64,000 nt of DNA from Ignavibacteriales bacterium. Its GTDB lineage: Bacteria; Bacteroidota; Ignavibacteria; Ignavibacteriales; Melioribacteraceae. The translations under genes and the position numbers were made by a program. Location: positions 34,200 through 98,199 of the forward strand of contig JAPLFG010000005.1 of the NCBI GenBank assembly GCA_026390795.1. Reading direction: 5' to 3'. This document shows positions 6,138 through 14,455 of the stretch, piece by piece (position 1 is the stretch's first letter; each line of letters opens with the position of its first letter). Below the pieces are notes generated by a model. It worked only from the letters and a program-made list of their open reading frames with translations. It ran no database searches and was not told the DNA's origin.

Positions 6138-9100
6138 TCATTCTCTAATTAATCTTAATATTGTAGGCAATACAATCAATAGCAGCGGCATCGCAATTAT
6201 AAACCCGCCTATAATTGCAATTGCGAGGGGCTGATGCATTTGAGCGCCTGTTCCAAAACCAAGAGCTAAGGGGAACAAAGCTACAATTGCGCCGAGCGCA
6301 GTCATTAATTTAGGTCTTAATCGGGTTGAGATGGAATAAACAATCGCGTCCTCTTTGTTCATTTTATTATTGCGCGCTTCATTGAACTGCAGATATGTGA
6401 AGATCGCGTTCTCTCCGATAATTCCTACAATCATAATCATTCCGGTATAACTGCCTACATTTAACGGTGTGTCGGTTATGAAGAGAGCCAGGATGCTTCC
6501 TAACAGTCCCAGTACAGCGATAAATATAATAGCCAGAGAGACTTTCATATTTCTGAACAAAAACAGAATTACTGTAAAGACCAGCAAAACTGCTGAGAAA
6601 AGAATCATTAATAACTCCTTAAACGCTTGCTGCTGTTCTGCATAAGCTCCGCCGTAAATTATCTGATAACCTTTCGGCAGATTCAATCTCTTCTCTATTA
6701 TATTTTGAATTTCCTTTAGTGCAGTTCCCAGGTCAATATTATTCAAACGGGCGGTTACGGCAATCATCTCTTTCAAATTTTCTCTATCAACTTCTGCAAC
6801 ACCTTTTGTAACAACCACGTCCGCAAATTCATCAATCGGTTTTAACTTCCCATCCGGCAGGAAAATAAAATTCTTCTTTAAATTGTTAAATGAAACATGT
6901 CCGGGCGCTTCAAGCATTCTTATATCAACAAGACGGTTCTTCTCAAGAATATTTCCGGCAACAGTACCTTCAATTTTTGTCTGCATCTGAAATTGCAGAT
7001 CGTTCGGTGTTAAACCGTATTGAGCAAGATTGGCAACTTTCGGTTCAAGATTAATTGAAGGACCGGCAATAGTTATTCCGTTGAAGACATCTTCAATACC
7101 GTTAATGCCGGAAATAATATTTGAAACCGAATCTGCAATTTCTGCAAGTTTTGAATGATCATCACCGTAAATTTTTATTTCGATCGGCTGAACAGAAGCC
7201 ATTAGGTCGCCGAGCATATCTCCGATCACCTGCCCGAAGTCGATACGGAGGGCTGGTAATGCCGCTTCTACTTTTGTTCTGATCTCGTCCGAGACTTCAT
7301 CAGTTGTTTTATTTCTTTTCTTATGAAGTTGAATTAAGTAATCACCGCGGTTCGGCTCCGTGATAAAAAATCCCATCTGCGTTCCGGTTCTTCTCGAAAA
7401 TGATTTTACTTCCGGAGTATTTTGAAGAATCCGGTCGACAAGCTGAAGCATTCTATCCGTTGCTTCAAGCGATGCCCCGTTGGGACTTGTGAAATCCAAA
7501 ACGATTGAACCTTCATCCATCTCCGGCAAAAATCCCGAAGGCAATGTTGGGATTATAAAATAGGCAGAGATTACAAGGAAGAGAACAAACAGCGCGGAGA
7601 TCCACGGCTTTCTAATGAAGAAGTAAACCCAGTTTCTTTGTTTTGTTTCTTTAGAAAAACTTTTAACCGCGTGTTCTTCTTTCGAGAACAAAATGTAGAT
7701 TACCGGCAGTCCGATCCATGTTACAAAGAAAGAAGAAACGAGTGTAATGATCATTGTATCTGTCATTACTTTAAAATACGCTCCGGCAACTCCTCCCATT
7801 AAAATGAACGGAAGAAATATTACAATTGTACTGAGCGATGAACCGACCATTGCCGGAAAAAGATATTTGATCGCCTTGGTTACAAGTACGTAACTCCCCT
7901 CAGTCGGATTTTCTTCATGCGTCCGGTGAATTTGTTCAACAACAACTATCGCATCATCAATTATTAATCCTATCGCCGCGGCAATAGCGCCAATCGTCAT
8001 TATGTTGAATGTGTAATTCAGCGCATCTAAAATTATTAGAGTTAATCCGAGCGTAATCGGAATAGTAAGAAGTATTACGGAACTGGCTTTAAAAGAACGG
8101 AGAAATATTATTGTAACGAATATTGCAAGAAGCAGTCCGATCCATAAAACATCTTTTAAACTGCTTGCGGAATCGCTCACAAAATCGGCTTGATCGTAAT
8201 ATGGTTTTAAAACAACACCTTGCGGAAGAACTCTTTTTATTTCTTTCAATTGATTTTTAACAGCATTAGAGACATCAATTAAATTTGCGTTCGGCTGTTT
8301 TAAAATTGCGATCAGCGGAACATCTTTTCCATTTGCGTTTATCTTTAGAAAATCTCTCTTTTCTGCAATTTGAATCTGCGCAATATCTTTAAGCTGAATT
8401 TTACTTTTGGGAGAATTGAGTATAACTGTATTTTCAAGCTCCGTTTTATTCTCTATCGCGGCGTCGGTCAAGTTCAGGTAGAGCCGGTTGTTATCTACCA
8501 TAAATCCGTTTGAAGAAATAAAATTTGATTTGGATAATACATCGGCAATGTAAGCCGGTGTTAACCGAAGATTACTCATCTTCATCGGATCGAGAATTAT
8601 ATGATATTCTTTTACCTTACCGCCAATGACGGCGATTTCGGAAACGCCGTCAATACGTGAAAGGATTGGTTTAATTGTGTATTCGGCAATCTGCCTCAGT
8701 TCAATCGGATTCTGTTTCGTGCCTTCCAGCGAAAAGCCCATGATTGGCAGAATGGAAGGATTCATCTTCTCAACCGTAATATTTACACCCGGGGGAAGAT
8801 TTTGTTTTATTGCATTGATCTGCGCTTCAATTCTTTGTTTGCCGAGATCAACATCGCCTCCCCAATTTAGGAACGCAGAAATCTCGCAGCTTCCTCTGCT
8901 CGTTGTGCTTCGTAATATGTTTAGATCTTCAACGCGCTTAATGGCGTTCTCCAAAGGTATTGTAACTGTCGCCATCATCTTATCAACAGGCTGCTCACCG
9001 TTATCCGCAATGATTTTAATTTTTGGAAAAGTAATATCGGGAAATAATCCGGTCTTTAGATTGAACAATGAGTAGATACCGCCCAGCAGTATGAAAATAA

Positions 9101-9146
9101 GTATTGCCGCAATTGGACTTTTGAATTTTATGTAGAAGTTGTTCAT
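6138..9146 (-). CDS. RND-family efflux transporter inner-membrane permease
   Basis: A 1002-residue AcrB/CusA/MdtB-superfamily pump with 12 transmembrane segments in the usual 1+5+1+5 arrangement and two large periplasmic porter loops. TM1 starts at SPIAAILIFILLGG. The TM4 region has AAAIGLIIDDAIVVVEQI, with the paired aspartates of the proton relay. The second half has IIGENAIFTYL, and MTALGAIVALFPLALGFG near the end. It is the third gene of a minus-strand tripartite operon after tolC-like and MFP genes. Substrate class (drug versus metal) is not evident; the single-D-D TM4 motif and the short C-terminus point to the HAE1-like side. Confidence 0.93.
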   Translation of the reverse strand: MNNFYIKFKSPIAAILIFILLGGIYSLFNLKTGLFPDITFPKIKIIADNGEQPVDKMMATVTIPLENAIKRVEDLNILRSTTSRGSCEISAFLNWGGDVDLGKQRIEAQINAIKQNLPPGVNITVEKMNPSILPIMGFSLEGTKQNPIELRQIAEYTIKPILSRIDGVSEIAVIGGKVKEYHIILDPMKMSNLRLTPAYIADVLSKSNFISSNGFMVDNNRLYLNLTDAAIENKTELENTVILNSPKSKIQLKDIAQIQIAEKRDFLKINANGKDVPLIAILKQPNANLIDVSNAVKNQLKEIKRVLPQGVVLKPYYDQADFVSDSASSLKDVLWIGLLLAIFVTIIFLRSFKASSVILLTIPITLGLTLIILDALNYTFNIMTIGAIAAAIGLIIDDAIVVVEQIHRTHEENPTEGSYVLVTKAIKYLFPAMVGSSLSTIVIFLPFILMGGVAGAYFKVMTDTMIITLVSSFFVTWIGLPVIYILFSKEEHAVKSFSKETKQRNWVYFFIRKPWISALFVLFLVISAYFIIPTLPSGFLPEMDEGSIVLDFTSPNGASLEATDRMLQLVDRILQNTPEVKSFSRRTGTQMGFFITEPNRGDYLIQLHKKRNKTTDEVSDEIRTKVEAALPALRIDFGQVIGDMLGDLMASVQPIEIKIYGDDHSKLAEIADSVSNIISGINGIEDVFNGITIAGPSINLEPKVANLAQYGLTPNDLQFQMQTKIEGTVAGNILEKNRLVDIRMLEAPGHVSFNNLKKNFIFLPDGKLKPIDEFADVVVTKGVAEVDRENLKEMIAVTARLNNIDLGTALKEIQNIIEKRLNLPKGYQIIYGGAYAEQQQAFKELLMILFSAVLLVFTVILFLFRNMKVSLAIIFIAVLGLLGSILALFITDTPLNVGSYTGMIMIVGIIGENAIFTYLQFNEARNNKMNKEDAIVYSISTRLRPKLMTALGAIVALFPLALGFGTGAQMHQPLAIAIIGGFIIAMPLLLIVLPTILRLIRE

Positions 9147-9180
9147 AGTTGTAAGTTATTTTATATTCATTAAAAGGCAA

Positions 9181-9222
9181 TAGAACGCAGATGACGCGGA
9201 TTAAACTGATTCACGCAGATAA
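9181..9222. repeat. dispersed intergenic repeat
   Basis: The AACGCAGATGACGCGGATTA...GATTCACGCAGAT pattern is a repetitive sequence known from many Bacteroidota/Chlorobi-group genomes. It separates the RND and MFP genes. Confidence 0.45.
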
Positions 9223-9259
9223 TATTTTATAAATCAATTTTGTCCCTATTCTTTTTCAA

Positions 9260-10186
9260 TCACTTTTCTATTACCACTTTTGCAGTATCCGGCAGACCGA
9301 AAGCTCCTTCGGAAATTATTCTGTCTGTTGGTTTTAATTCTGGTTTCATAATCTGTACAAAAGAATCGTTCTCAATTCCTTTTGTTATATTTACTCTGAT
9401 CGCGGTTGTATCATTTGCAAGTTTCATCACCCAAAATTTGTCCAATGTTTCGTTTGTCAATACCGCACTTTTGAGAAGAACTGTTGCGTCTATTACTGCC
9501 CTTAATGGAATTTTTGCATTTACATTTAAGTTCTCGGGTAAATTTTCAAATTGTTTCATCTCAAGAATATACGTTTGAGTTTGTGCACTTAGATCAACTT
9601 TAGGAATAATTCTTTGAATCGATGCATTAACAACTTTACCGTTTGGCAGATATATTTCGCACAAGGTATTGATTTTTATTTTGTTTGAATATTGGAAAGG
9701 AACGTTAAGATTAATCCGCATAGAAGATGGATTTGAAATAACTGCTATCTGTTCGCCGTCGGAAACAAAGTCGCCGGTATTATAATTAAGCTCTGTTAAA
9801 ACTCCATTCGAACTTGCCTTAATCTGTATTGTTCCTTTAAATATTTTATTTCCAAAAGGAACTTGAAGATTATCATCGGCTGCGGATTCTTTTGTCTTGA
9901 TTTCTAATAAAAGATCTCCGCTTGAAATCTGATCGCCTATGTTTTTGTAAATCTTTTCTATGAATCCCTGGAAAGTAGCCCGTACAATTTCTTTCTTCAG
10001 AAAAACCGTAGTAGCGTTAAGTGTTATGTATTCCGTTAAATTCATTTTTTGCGGTTCTGTTATTTTAACCGGGGCGCCGGTATTTTCGCTGTTGCTTCTG
10101 TCATCTTTATTACCGCACGAAATAAGTAGTACTGTTAGAAATATTGCCGCGGTTATTTTGAGAAAAATTTTTTTGGTTGAATTCAT
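9260..10186 (-). CDS. periplasmic adaptor (membrane fusion) lipoprotein of an RND pump
   Basis: A 308-residue MFP with a lipoprotein signal ending LLISC (Cys24). It has a biotinyl/lipoyl-like split hairpin around residues 60-145 (ATFQGFIEKIYKNIGDQISSGDLLLEI and SNGVLTELNYNTGDFVSDGEQIAVI), a short or absent alpha-hairpin, then beta-barrel (MRINLNVPFQYSNKI, EIYLPNGKVVNASIQRIIPKV) and membrane-proximal domains ending EGAFGLPDTAKVVIEK. It sits 4 nt after the TolC gene and 113 nt before the pump gene, so it couples the RND permease to the outer-membrane channel. Confidence 0.9.
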   Translation of the reverse strand: MNSTKKIFLKITAAIFLTVLLISCGNKDDRSNSENTGAPVKITEPQKMNLTEYITLNATTVFLKKEIVRATFQGFIEKIYKNIGDQISSGDLLLEIKTKESAADDNLQVPFGNKIFKGTIQIKASSNGVLTELNYNTGDFVSDGEQIAVISNPSSMRINLNVPFQYSNKIKINTLCEIYLPNGKVVNASIQRIIPKVDLSAQTQTYILEMKQFENLPENLNVNAKIPLRAVIDATVLLKSAVLTNETLDKFWVMKLANDTTAIRVNITKGIENDSFVQIMKPELKPTDRIISEGAFGLPDTAKVVIEK

Positions 10187-10190
10187 ATCG

Positions 10191-11468
10191 TCAGTACCAA
10201 TAATTATAGTTATTTATTTCCAAGAACATGTTAATTTCTTTTTCGATTTTCGTTTTTTGAAGATCAATAAAATTTCTAAGAATGATTAGATAGTCAATCA
10301 TCGAAACATCGCCGGTTCTCAATTGCTTATTTGAAAGATTGATCAAATCTTTGTAATCGTTTAGCTGCGTATCAATACTTTTCAAATTATCTTGAATCAG
10401 TTTGATATTCGAAATTGTGATCTGTTTTTGATTCTCGATATTGGTTGCGGCAAATTGTTTGTAATTCCGGATTGTGCTGATTGATATTTCATTTTGCTGA
10501 CGCGTAATTCCCTTTTGTCCGCCGTCATAAATCGGCATCTGAAAATCAATACCGGCGCTCAAACCGAATTTTCTTTGAATTCCCTCAAGTTCAACTGCAT
10601 TTAAACCGGTATTAAAGAATAACTTTACCTGCGGCTGATATTTTGTCTCGAATACATCTTGTTGAATTACCGCTGCCAGACTATCCAAATTAAATTTTTC
10701 TAAAAAAGTAAATTTCGTTTTTGCATCGTTCATCTTTATCCGTGCTGAATCGATAAAGACGGTTTGAGTATCCTTAACTCCGCAAAAAGAATTTAATTGA
10801 AGAAGATCATTTTTATATTGCTGAAAATTCTCTTTCGATACAATTTGCTGCGACTGCAATTCGATTTTCAAGAGAAGATAGTTCTGGCTTTTTGAATAAC
10901 CTTTTTCAACCAATCCGGCAGTAAGTGTTAGTTGGTCTTCTATATTTTTAACAACGTCATTTGCCAGGTGGTAAATCAATAAAGATTTATAGGCATTTAA
11001 ATATTGTTCCGTTACCTGCTTCTTCAGATTTCGCCTTTCCAACTCAAAATTGTACTTGAACTGTTCCTGCTGAATGCCGATCTGCTTTTGGAGTGCGTCC
11101 GTCAATCCGCCGTTGAAAATATTTTTTTCAATATTAATCAGAGCAGAATAAAGTCCGCCGTTTGTAATTCCCGCATCATAACCAATCGCTTTAGAATCCG
11201 GATTTGTAGAAATGATTTTTCCGTTATTATTAAAAAAAGGCGCAAAGAGATAATTCGATGTTAACGAAATCTGAGGCAATGAGTATTGAGACTCCGTTAA
11301 AGATTTGTTCAGCTCGCCGATTCGTAAAAGATTGGAATTCTCTTTCATTGTAGGATTATTTTGAAAGGCGGCATCTATGTAAAATTGTAAATTATTTTGA
11401 GCGAAGGATGATCCAAGAGATAAAAAAAATGCGATGATGAAAAGAATTTTGAAGGAATTAGTTTTCAA
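10191..11468 (-). CDS. TolC-family outer-membrane efflux protein
   Basis: A 425-residue precursor with a signal peptide (cleavage near SSFAQ). It has two long coiled-coil/beta repeats typical of the OEP fold: the N-terminal AFQNNPTMKENSNLLRIGELNK, a LEKGYSKSQNYLL-like segment and the C-terminal LINLSNKQLRTGDVSMIDYLIILRN motif. The start is TTG at 11468; no ATG is near and the signal peptide follows directly. It is the first gene of the efflux operon. It forms the exit duct for the MFP/RND pair downstream. Confidence 0.9.
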   Translation of the reverse strand: MKTNSFKILFIIAFFLSLGSSFAQNNLQFYIDAAFQNNPTMKENSNLLRIGELNKSLTESQYSLPQISLTSNYLFAPFFNNNGKIISTNPDSKAIGYDAGITNGGLYSALINIEKNIFNGGLTDALQKQIGIQQEQFKYNFELERRNLKKQVTEQYLNAYKSLLIYHLANDVVKNIEDQLTLTAGLVEKGYSKSQNYLLLKIELQSQQIVSKENFQQYKNDLLQLNSFCGVKDTQTVFIDSARIKMNDAKTKFTFLEKFNLDSLAAVIQQDVFETKYQPQVKLFFNTGLNAVELEGIQRKFGLSAGIDFQMPIYDGGQKGITRQQNEISISTIRNYKQFAATNIENQKQITISNIKLIQDNLKSIDTQLNDYKDLINLSNKQLRTGDVSMIDYLIILRNFIDLQKTKIEKEINMFLEINNYNYWY

Positions 11469-11682
11469 TGATTATCCCGCTGCATCATATGAGTTAATTC
11501 GTAATAATTATTAAAAATATTTTGAATATCAGTAAAAAGTACAATCTAAATATATTTATTAATTCTGTAGAAATTCTGTTTTCTCACTATCTTTATTCTC
11601 AGGTAAAATGAAAAGCTTTCCAATGAAGAAGTAAAGCAGAAACTAATTTCTGATACGTTAGATGTAAAATGTGTTTACGGGA

Positions 11683-12498
11683 TTATTTTACAAATTCAGC
11701 TCTTCCCCATTCTCTAAACTTCGTTGATATGAAATCAATTATTTTCTGATGTTCTTCGGAACCATTTCCTTTAATAAAAAGCGGTTCGCCGAAAGCAATA
11801 TGAACCGGCTTGGAAGGGTCAATCTTACCGGCTTCTTTTATAAACTTTCCATTTCCCCATGCGTCCGTAATAAGAGCAATCGGTATTACCGGAACGTTAT
11901 TTCTTTTTGCTAATTTATTTCCCAAAGAATTAAAAAAAGTTGGGTCTAAAACCATTGATCTTGTTCTTTGAGGGAAAATTATAATGGATTTTCCGTTTTG
12001 AATTCTTTTACTTCCCTCTTCAAGAACAATTCTCAAATCTTCACGGGGGTTCTCTCTTCCTACTAAAATCGGATCTCTCGCAAGCGCAACAGGTCCGAAC
12101 AAAGGATATTTACTTAGTTCTTCTTTAATAACATAGACAACCGGTTTAACCGCTCTGATTATCGAAGGGAGAATTGTTGTTTCCATTGTTGTCATATGGT
12201 TCGAGACAAAGACAACCGGACCATCAACTTTGCGAAGGTTATCCATTCCCGTAAAATGCATTTTGATTCCGGCACGTTCTAAACTTTCACGAGTATCTAC
12301 TGATGAATCATACCATCTAACATCATCATAAATCCCTTTCTTTGCCTGTCGGTTTGAATAGATTAGTATTCTTAACATATTGGTAAAGAAATAGAGGGAA
12401 GGAAATAATCTCTTTCCTAATTCGGAATCCGGAGTTACGTATTTATCCTTGTCGGAAACTCTTTTAAGAAATGTATATTGTTTTTCCATATCTGCCAT
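11683..12498 (-). CDS. PlsC-type lysophospholipid acyltransferase family protein
   Basis: A 271-residue LPLAT-fold protein. Motif I reads SNHMTTMET, so the catalytic HX4D is HX4E here. Motif III reads FPQRTRS instead of FPEGTRS. The region LARDPILVGRENPREDLR and VPVIPIALITDAWGNG complete the fold. These variants occur together and recur in a subgroup of bacterial acyltransferases with FPQ-T/R-TR, from memory, so this is probably an active subfamily rather than a dead copy. Expected role: acylation of lysophosphatidic acid or a related glycolipid at the inner membrane. The gene lies downstream of the tRNA cluster. Confidence 0.82.
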   Translation of the reverse strand: MADMEKQYTFLKRVSDKDKYVTPDSELGKRLFPSLYFFTNMLRILIYSNRQAKKGIYDDVRWYDSSVDTRESLERAGIKMHFTGMDNLRKVDGPVVFVSNHMTTMETTILPSIIRAVKPVVYVIKEELSKYPLFGPVALARDPILVGRENPREDLRIVLEEGSKRIQNGKSIIIFPQRTRSMVLDPTFFNSLGNKLAKRNNVPVIPIALITDAWGNGKFIKEAGKIDPSKPVHIAFGEPLFIKGNGSEEHQKIIDFISTKFREWGRAEFVK

Positions 12499-12563
12499 AA
12501 ATTTTGTGTGAATTTACAAAATGAAAAAAATCAATCCAAGAGTTTTATGAATTAAGAAAGAAG

Positions 12564-12656
12564 TGACCCCAACGAGATTCTCCCGAAGGGATGCCTGTGG
12601 CAGAACTCGTATTGACGCCGTGAAAGGGCGCTATCCTAACCATTAAATGAGGGGCC
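12564..12656 (-). pseudogene. decayed tRNA-Glu copy with T-loop insertion
   Basis: Nearly identical to the intact tRNA-Glu at 12704-12775, including the TTC anticodon arm. It lacks one base of the 5' acceptor strand (GGCCCCT instead of GGCCCCA) and has a 22-nt insert in the T loop between TTC and GAATC (12581-12602). It is not expected to give a functional tRNA. Confidence 0.8.
12581..12602. repeat. double-hairpin insert in the tRNA-Glu copy
   Basis: Two adjacent perfect mini-palindromes, TCCC-GAA-GGGA and TGCC-TGT-GGCA, each with a 4-bp stem and 3-nt loop, inserted exactly in the T loop. This resembles a dispersed double-hairpin element. Confidence 0.75.
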
Positions 12657-12703
12657 GCTCTAAATAAATGACGAGATTGAAGATTTGCTAAAAGAAAAGA
12701 ATG

Positions 12704-12775
12704 TGACCCCAACGAGATTCGAACTCGTATTGACGCCGTGAAAGGGCGCTATCCTAACCATTAGATGATGGGGCC
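12704..12775 (-). tRNA. tRNA-Glu (anticodon TTC)
   Basis: The full cloverleaf can be drawn. The acceptor is GGCCCCA/TGGGGTC, the anticodon loop CTTTCAC gives TTC, and the T arm is ACGAG-TTCGAAT-CTCGT. CCA is not encoded. It is followed downstream by a decayed second copy. Confidence 0.95.
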
Positions 12776-12794
12776 GGATATAAATGAACTTTAG

Positions 12795-12869
12795 GGTGAG
12801 CAATGGGGATCGAACCCACGACCTTCTGGGCCACAACCAGATGCTCTAACCAACTGAGCTATGCTCACC
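12795..12869 (-). tRNA. tRNA-His (anticodon GTG)
   Basis: The cloverleaf has anticodon stem TCTGG/CCAGA and loop TTGTGGC, giving GTG. G-1 opposite C73 is encoded, as expected for tRNA-His. The T arm is CGTGGGTTCGATCCC. Confidence 0.95.
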
Positions 12870-12904
12870 ATATTCTCACAATTCGAATGAACAATTTTAC
12901 TTTG

Positions 12905-12978
12905 TATGCCCAAGTGGAATCGAACCACTAACCTACAGCTTAGAAGGCTGTTGCTCTATCCAATTGAGCTATGGGCAC
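12905..12978 (-). tRNA. tRNA-Arg (anticodon TCT)
   Basis: Acceptor GTGCCCA/TGGGCAT; anticodon stem CAGC/GCTG with loop CTTCTAA, giving TCT; T arm AGTGGTTCGATTCCACT. Part of the minus-strand tRNA cluster. Confidence 0.95.
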
Positions 12979-13036
12979 ATCAATAAAAAAAGAACGTGTT
13001 AATAATCCGATTAACACGCATAGACTCTTTTGTTTG

Positions 13037-13111
13037 TCGGGGCGACAGGATTCGAACCTGCGACTTCTTGGTCCCAAACCAAGCGCTCTAGCCGGGCTGA
13101 GCTACGCCCCG
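13037..13111 (-). tRNA. tRNA-Pro (anticodon TGG)
   Basis: Acceptor CGGGGCG/CGCCCCG; anticodon stem CTTGG/CCAAG with loop TTTGGGA, giving TGG; T arm GCAGGTTCGAATCCTGT. It is the first gene of the tRNA cluster. Confidence 0.95.
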
Positions 13112-13136
13112 TAATATAATTCTTAAAATTGGAGTT

Positions 13137-13167
13137 CAAAAATATATCTTTAGTTCCGGATTGTCAA
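13137..13167 (-). promoter_or_regulatory. promoter of the tRNA cluster
   Basis: TTGACA (13167 to 13162), 17 nt, then TATTTTTG (13144 to 13137), combining a good -35 with a Bacteroidota-type -7. It lies about 25 nt upstream of tRNA-Pro. Confidence 0.65.
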
Positions 13168-13221
13168 TTTTATGGCGCAATTTTCGCTTCTCAACGAATA
13201 TTTATATCTTTACAAAAAATA

Positions 13222-14454
13222 ATGAGCATAATGTCGCTTCCACTATTCTTAACAAGGAAATATCTCAGAACTAGGAAAGATTCCAGGTTCCTTTCGGTAA
13301 TTTCATCTATTACAATCATTGGAATAGCAATCGGTGTCGCTGTTGTAATAATTGCTTTAACGGTTTTAGACGGATTTGAAAATGTAGTTTCAGAAAAAAT
13401 TACAAATTTTAACTCGCATATAAAAGTAACCGGTTTCGGAAGCAGAAATCTCCCGTCACAATTAACGGTTATTCCTGAACTTCAAAAGCAATATCAGAAC
13501 AACTTTACAAGAATTCAGCCGTTCGTTTCAAAATTAGTAATCATTAAATCGAAAAAGATGACAGAAGGAATTACTCTTACCGGAATCGAACCCGGATCTA
13601 ATTCCGAACTTAACGAATTTATTCAAACTGGTTCGTTCAATTTGCAAAATGATTCCGGACTGCCTAAAATAATTCTTGGTAAAACTCTCTCCGAAAAATT
13701 ATTGATTAAAGTCGGCGAAACAGTTACAATTTTTTCTTTGAAGAATGATCAATCTCCTTCCCAAGAGAATCCCCCGGCAATCGAACAGTTTTATGTCTCC
13801 GGAATTTATGAAAGCGGTATGAGCGAGTACGACGACCTAAATGCGTTTGTAAATTTTTCGACAGCTCAAAAAATGTTCGGGATGGGAGATTTAGTTTCCG
13901 GTTACAATATAAAGGTAAAAGAGTTATCCGGAGTTAATCTTCTTGCCGATCAGCTGCAGGATTTCCTCGGCTATCCCTATTATGTCAGAACAATTTTTCA
14001 GGTGAATCAAAATATTTTCACATGGATTGATCTTCAGAAAGAGCCAATACCAATTGTGTTAGGATTAATAATCTTCGTTGCGGTCTTTAATATTGTTGGC
14101 ACATTGCTGATGATAGTTCTTGAGAGAACAAATTCGGTCGGCATTCTTCGTTCTCTCGGCGCCAACAGAAAATTGATAATGAAAACATTTCTCCTTCATG
14201 CAATGTATTTAATAGTAATCGGCGTTCTGATTGGAAATTTATTGGCGCTCGTTCTAACTCTTCTTCAGCAGAGGTTTGATATCATCTCTCTGCCGGATAA
14301 AATTTATTTCGTCACACATGTCCCAATCTCAATCGAATTAAAAAATTATTTATTGGTAACGGCTGTTACAATCGCGGTTTCTCTAATTGCGTCAATGCTT
14401 CCGGCTGTTATCGCATCAAAGATAAAACCAATTTCAGCAATTAGGTTCGAATAG
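13222..14454 (+). CDS. LolC/LolE-family lipoprotein-releasing permease
   Basis: An FtsX/MacB-type ABC permease of about 410 residues: TM1 after KYLRTRKDSRFLSVIS, a large periplasmic domain (LTVIPELQKQY to YYVRTIFQVN), and three C-terminal TMs starting at PIVLGLIIFVAVFNIVGTLLMIV. The NSVGILRSLGANRKLIMKTFL coupling helix contacts the ATPase. The frame is open back to 13129, but that stretch overlaps the tRNA promoter; ATG 13222 (or 13231) gives the family N-terminus. With the next two genes it forms a LolCDE-type complex that extracts lipoproteins from the inner membrane. Confidence 0.88.
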   Translation: MSIMSLPLFLTRKYLRTRKDSRFLSVISSITIIGIAIGVAVVIIALTVLDGFENVVSEKITNFNSHIKVTGFGSRNLPSQLTVIPELQKQYQNNFTRIQPFVSKLVIIKSKKMTEGITLTGIEPGSNSELNEFIQTGSFNLQNDSGLPKIILGKTLSEKLLIKVGETVTIFSLKNDQSPSQENPPAIEQFYVSGIYESGMSEYDDLNAFVNFSTAQKMFGMGDLVSGYNIKVKELSGVNLLADQLQDFLGYPYYVRTIFQVNQNIFTWIDLQKEPIPIVLGLIIFVAVFNIVGTLLMIVLERTNSVGILRSLGANRKLIMKTFLLHAMYLIVIGVLIGNLLALVLTLLQQRFDIISLPDKIYFVTHVPISIELKNYLLVTAVTIAVSLIASMLPAVIASKIKPISAIRFE

Positions 14455-14455
14455 G

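Noticed and set aside
13129..13221. Upstream extension of the LolC-type gene
   Set aside because: It overlaps the tRNA-cluster promoter and adds residues not found in the family N-terminus.
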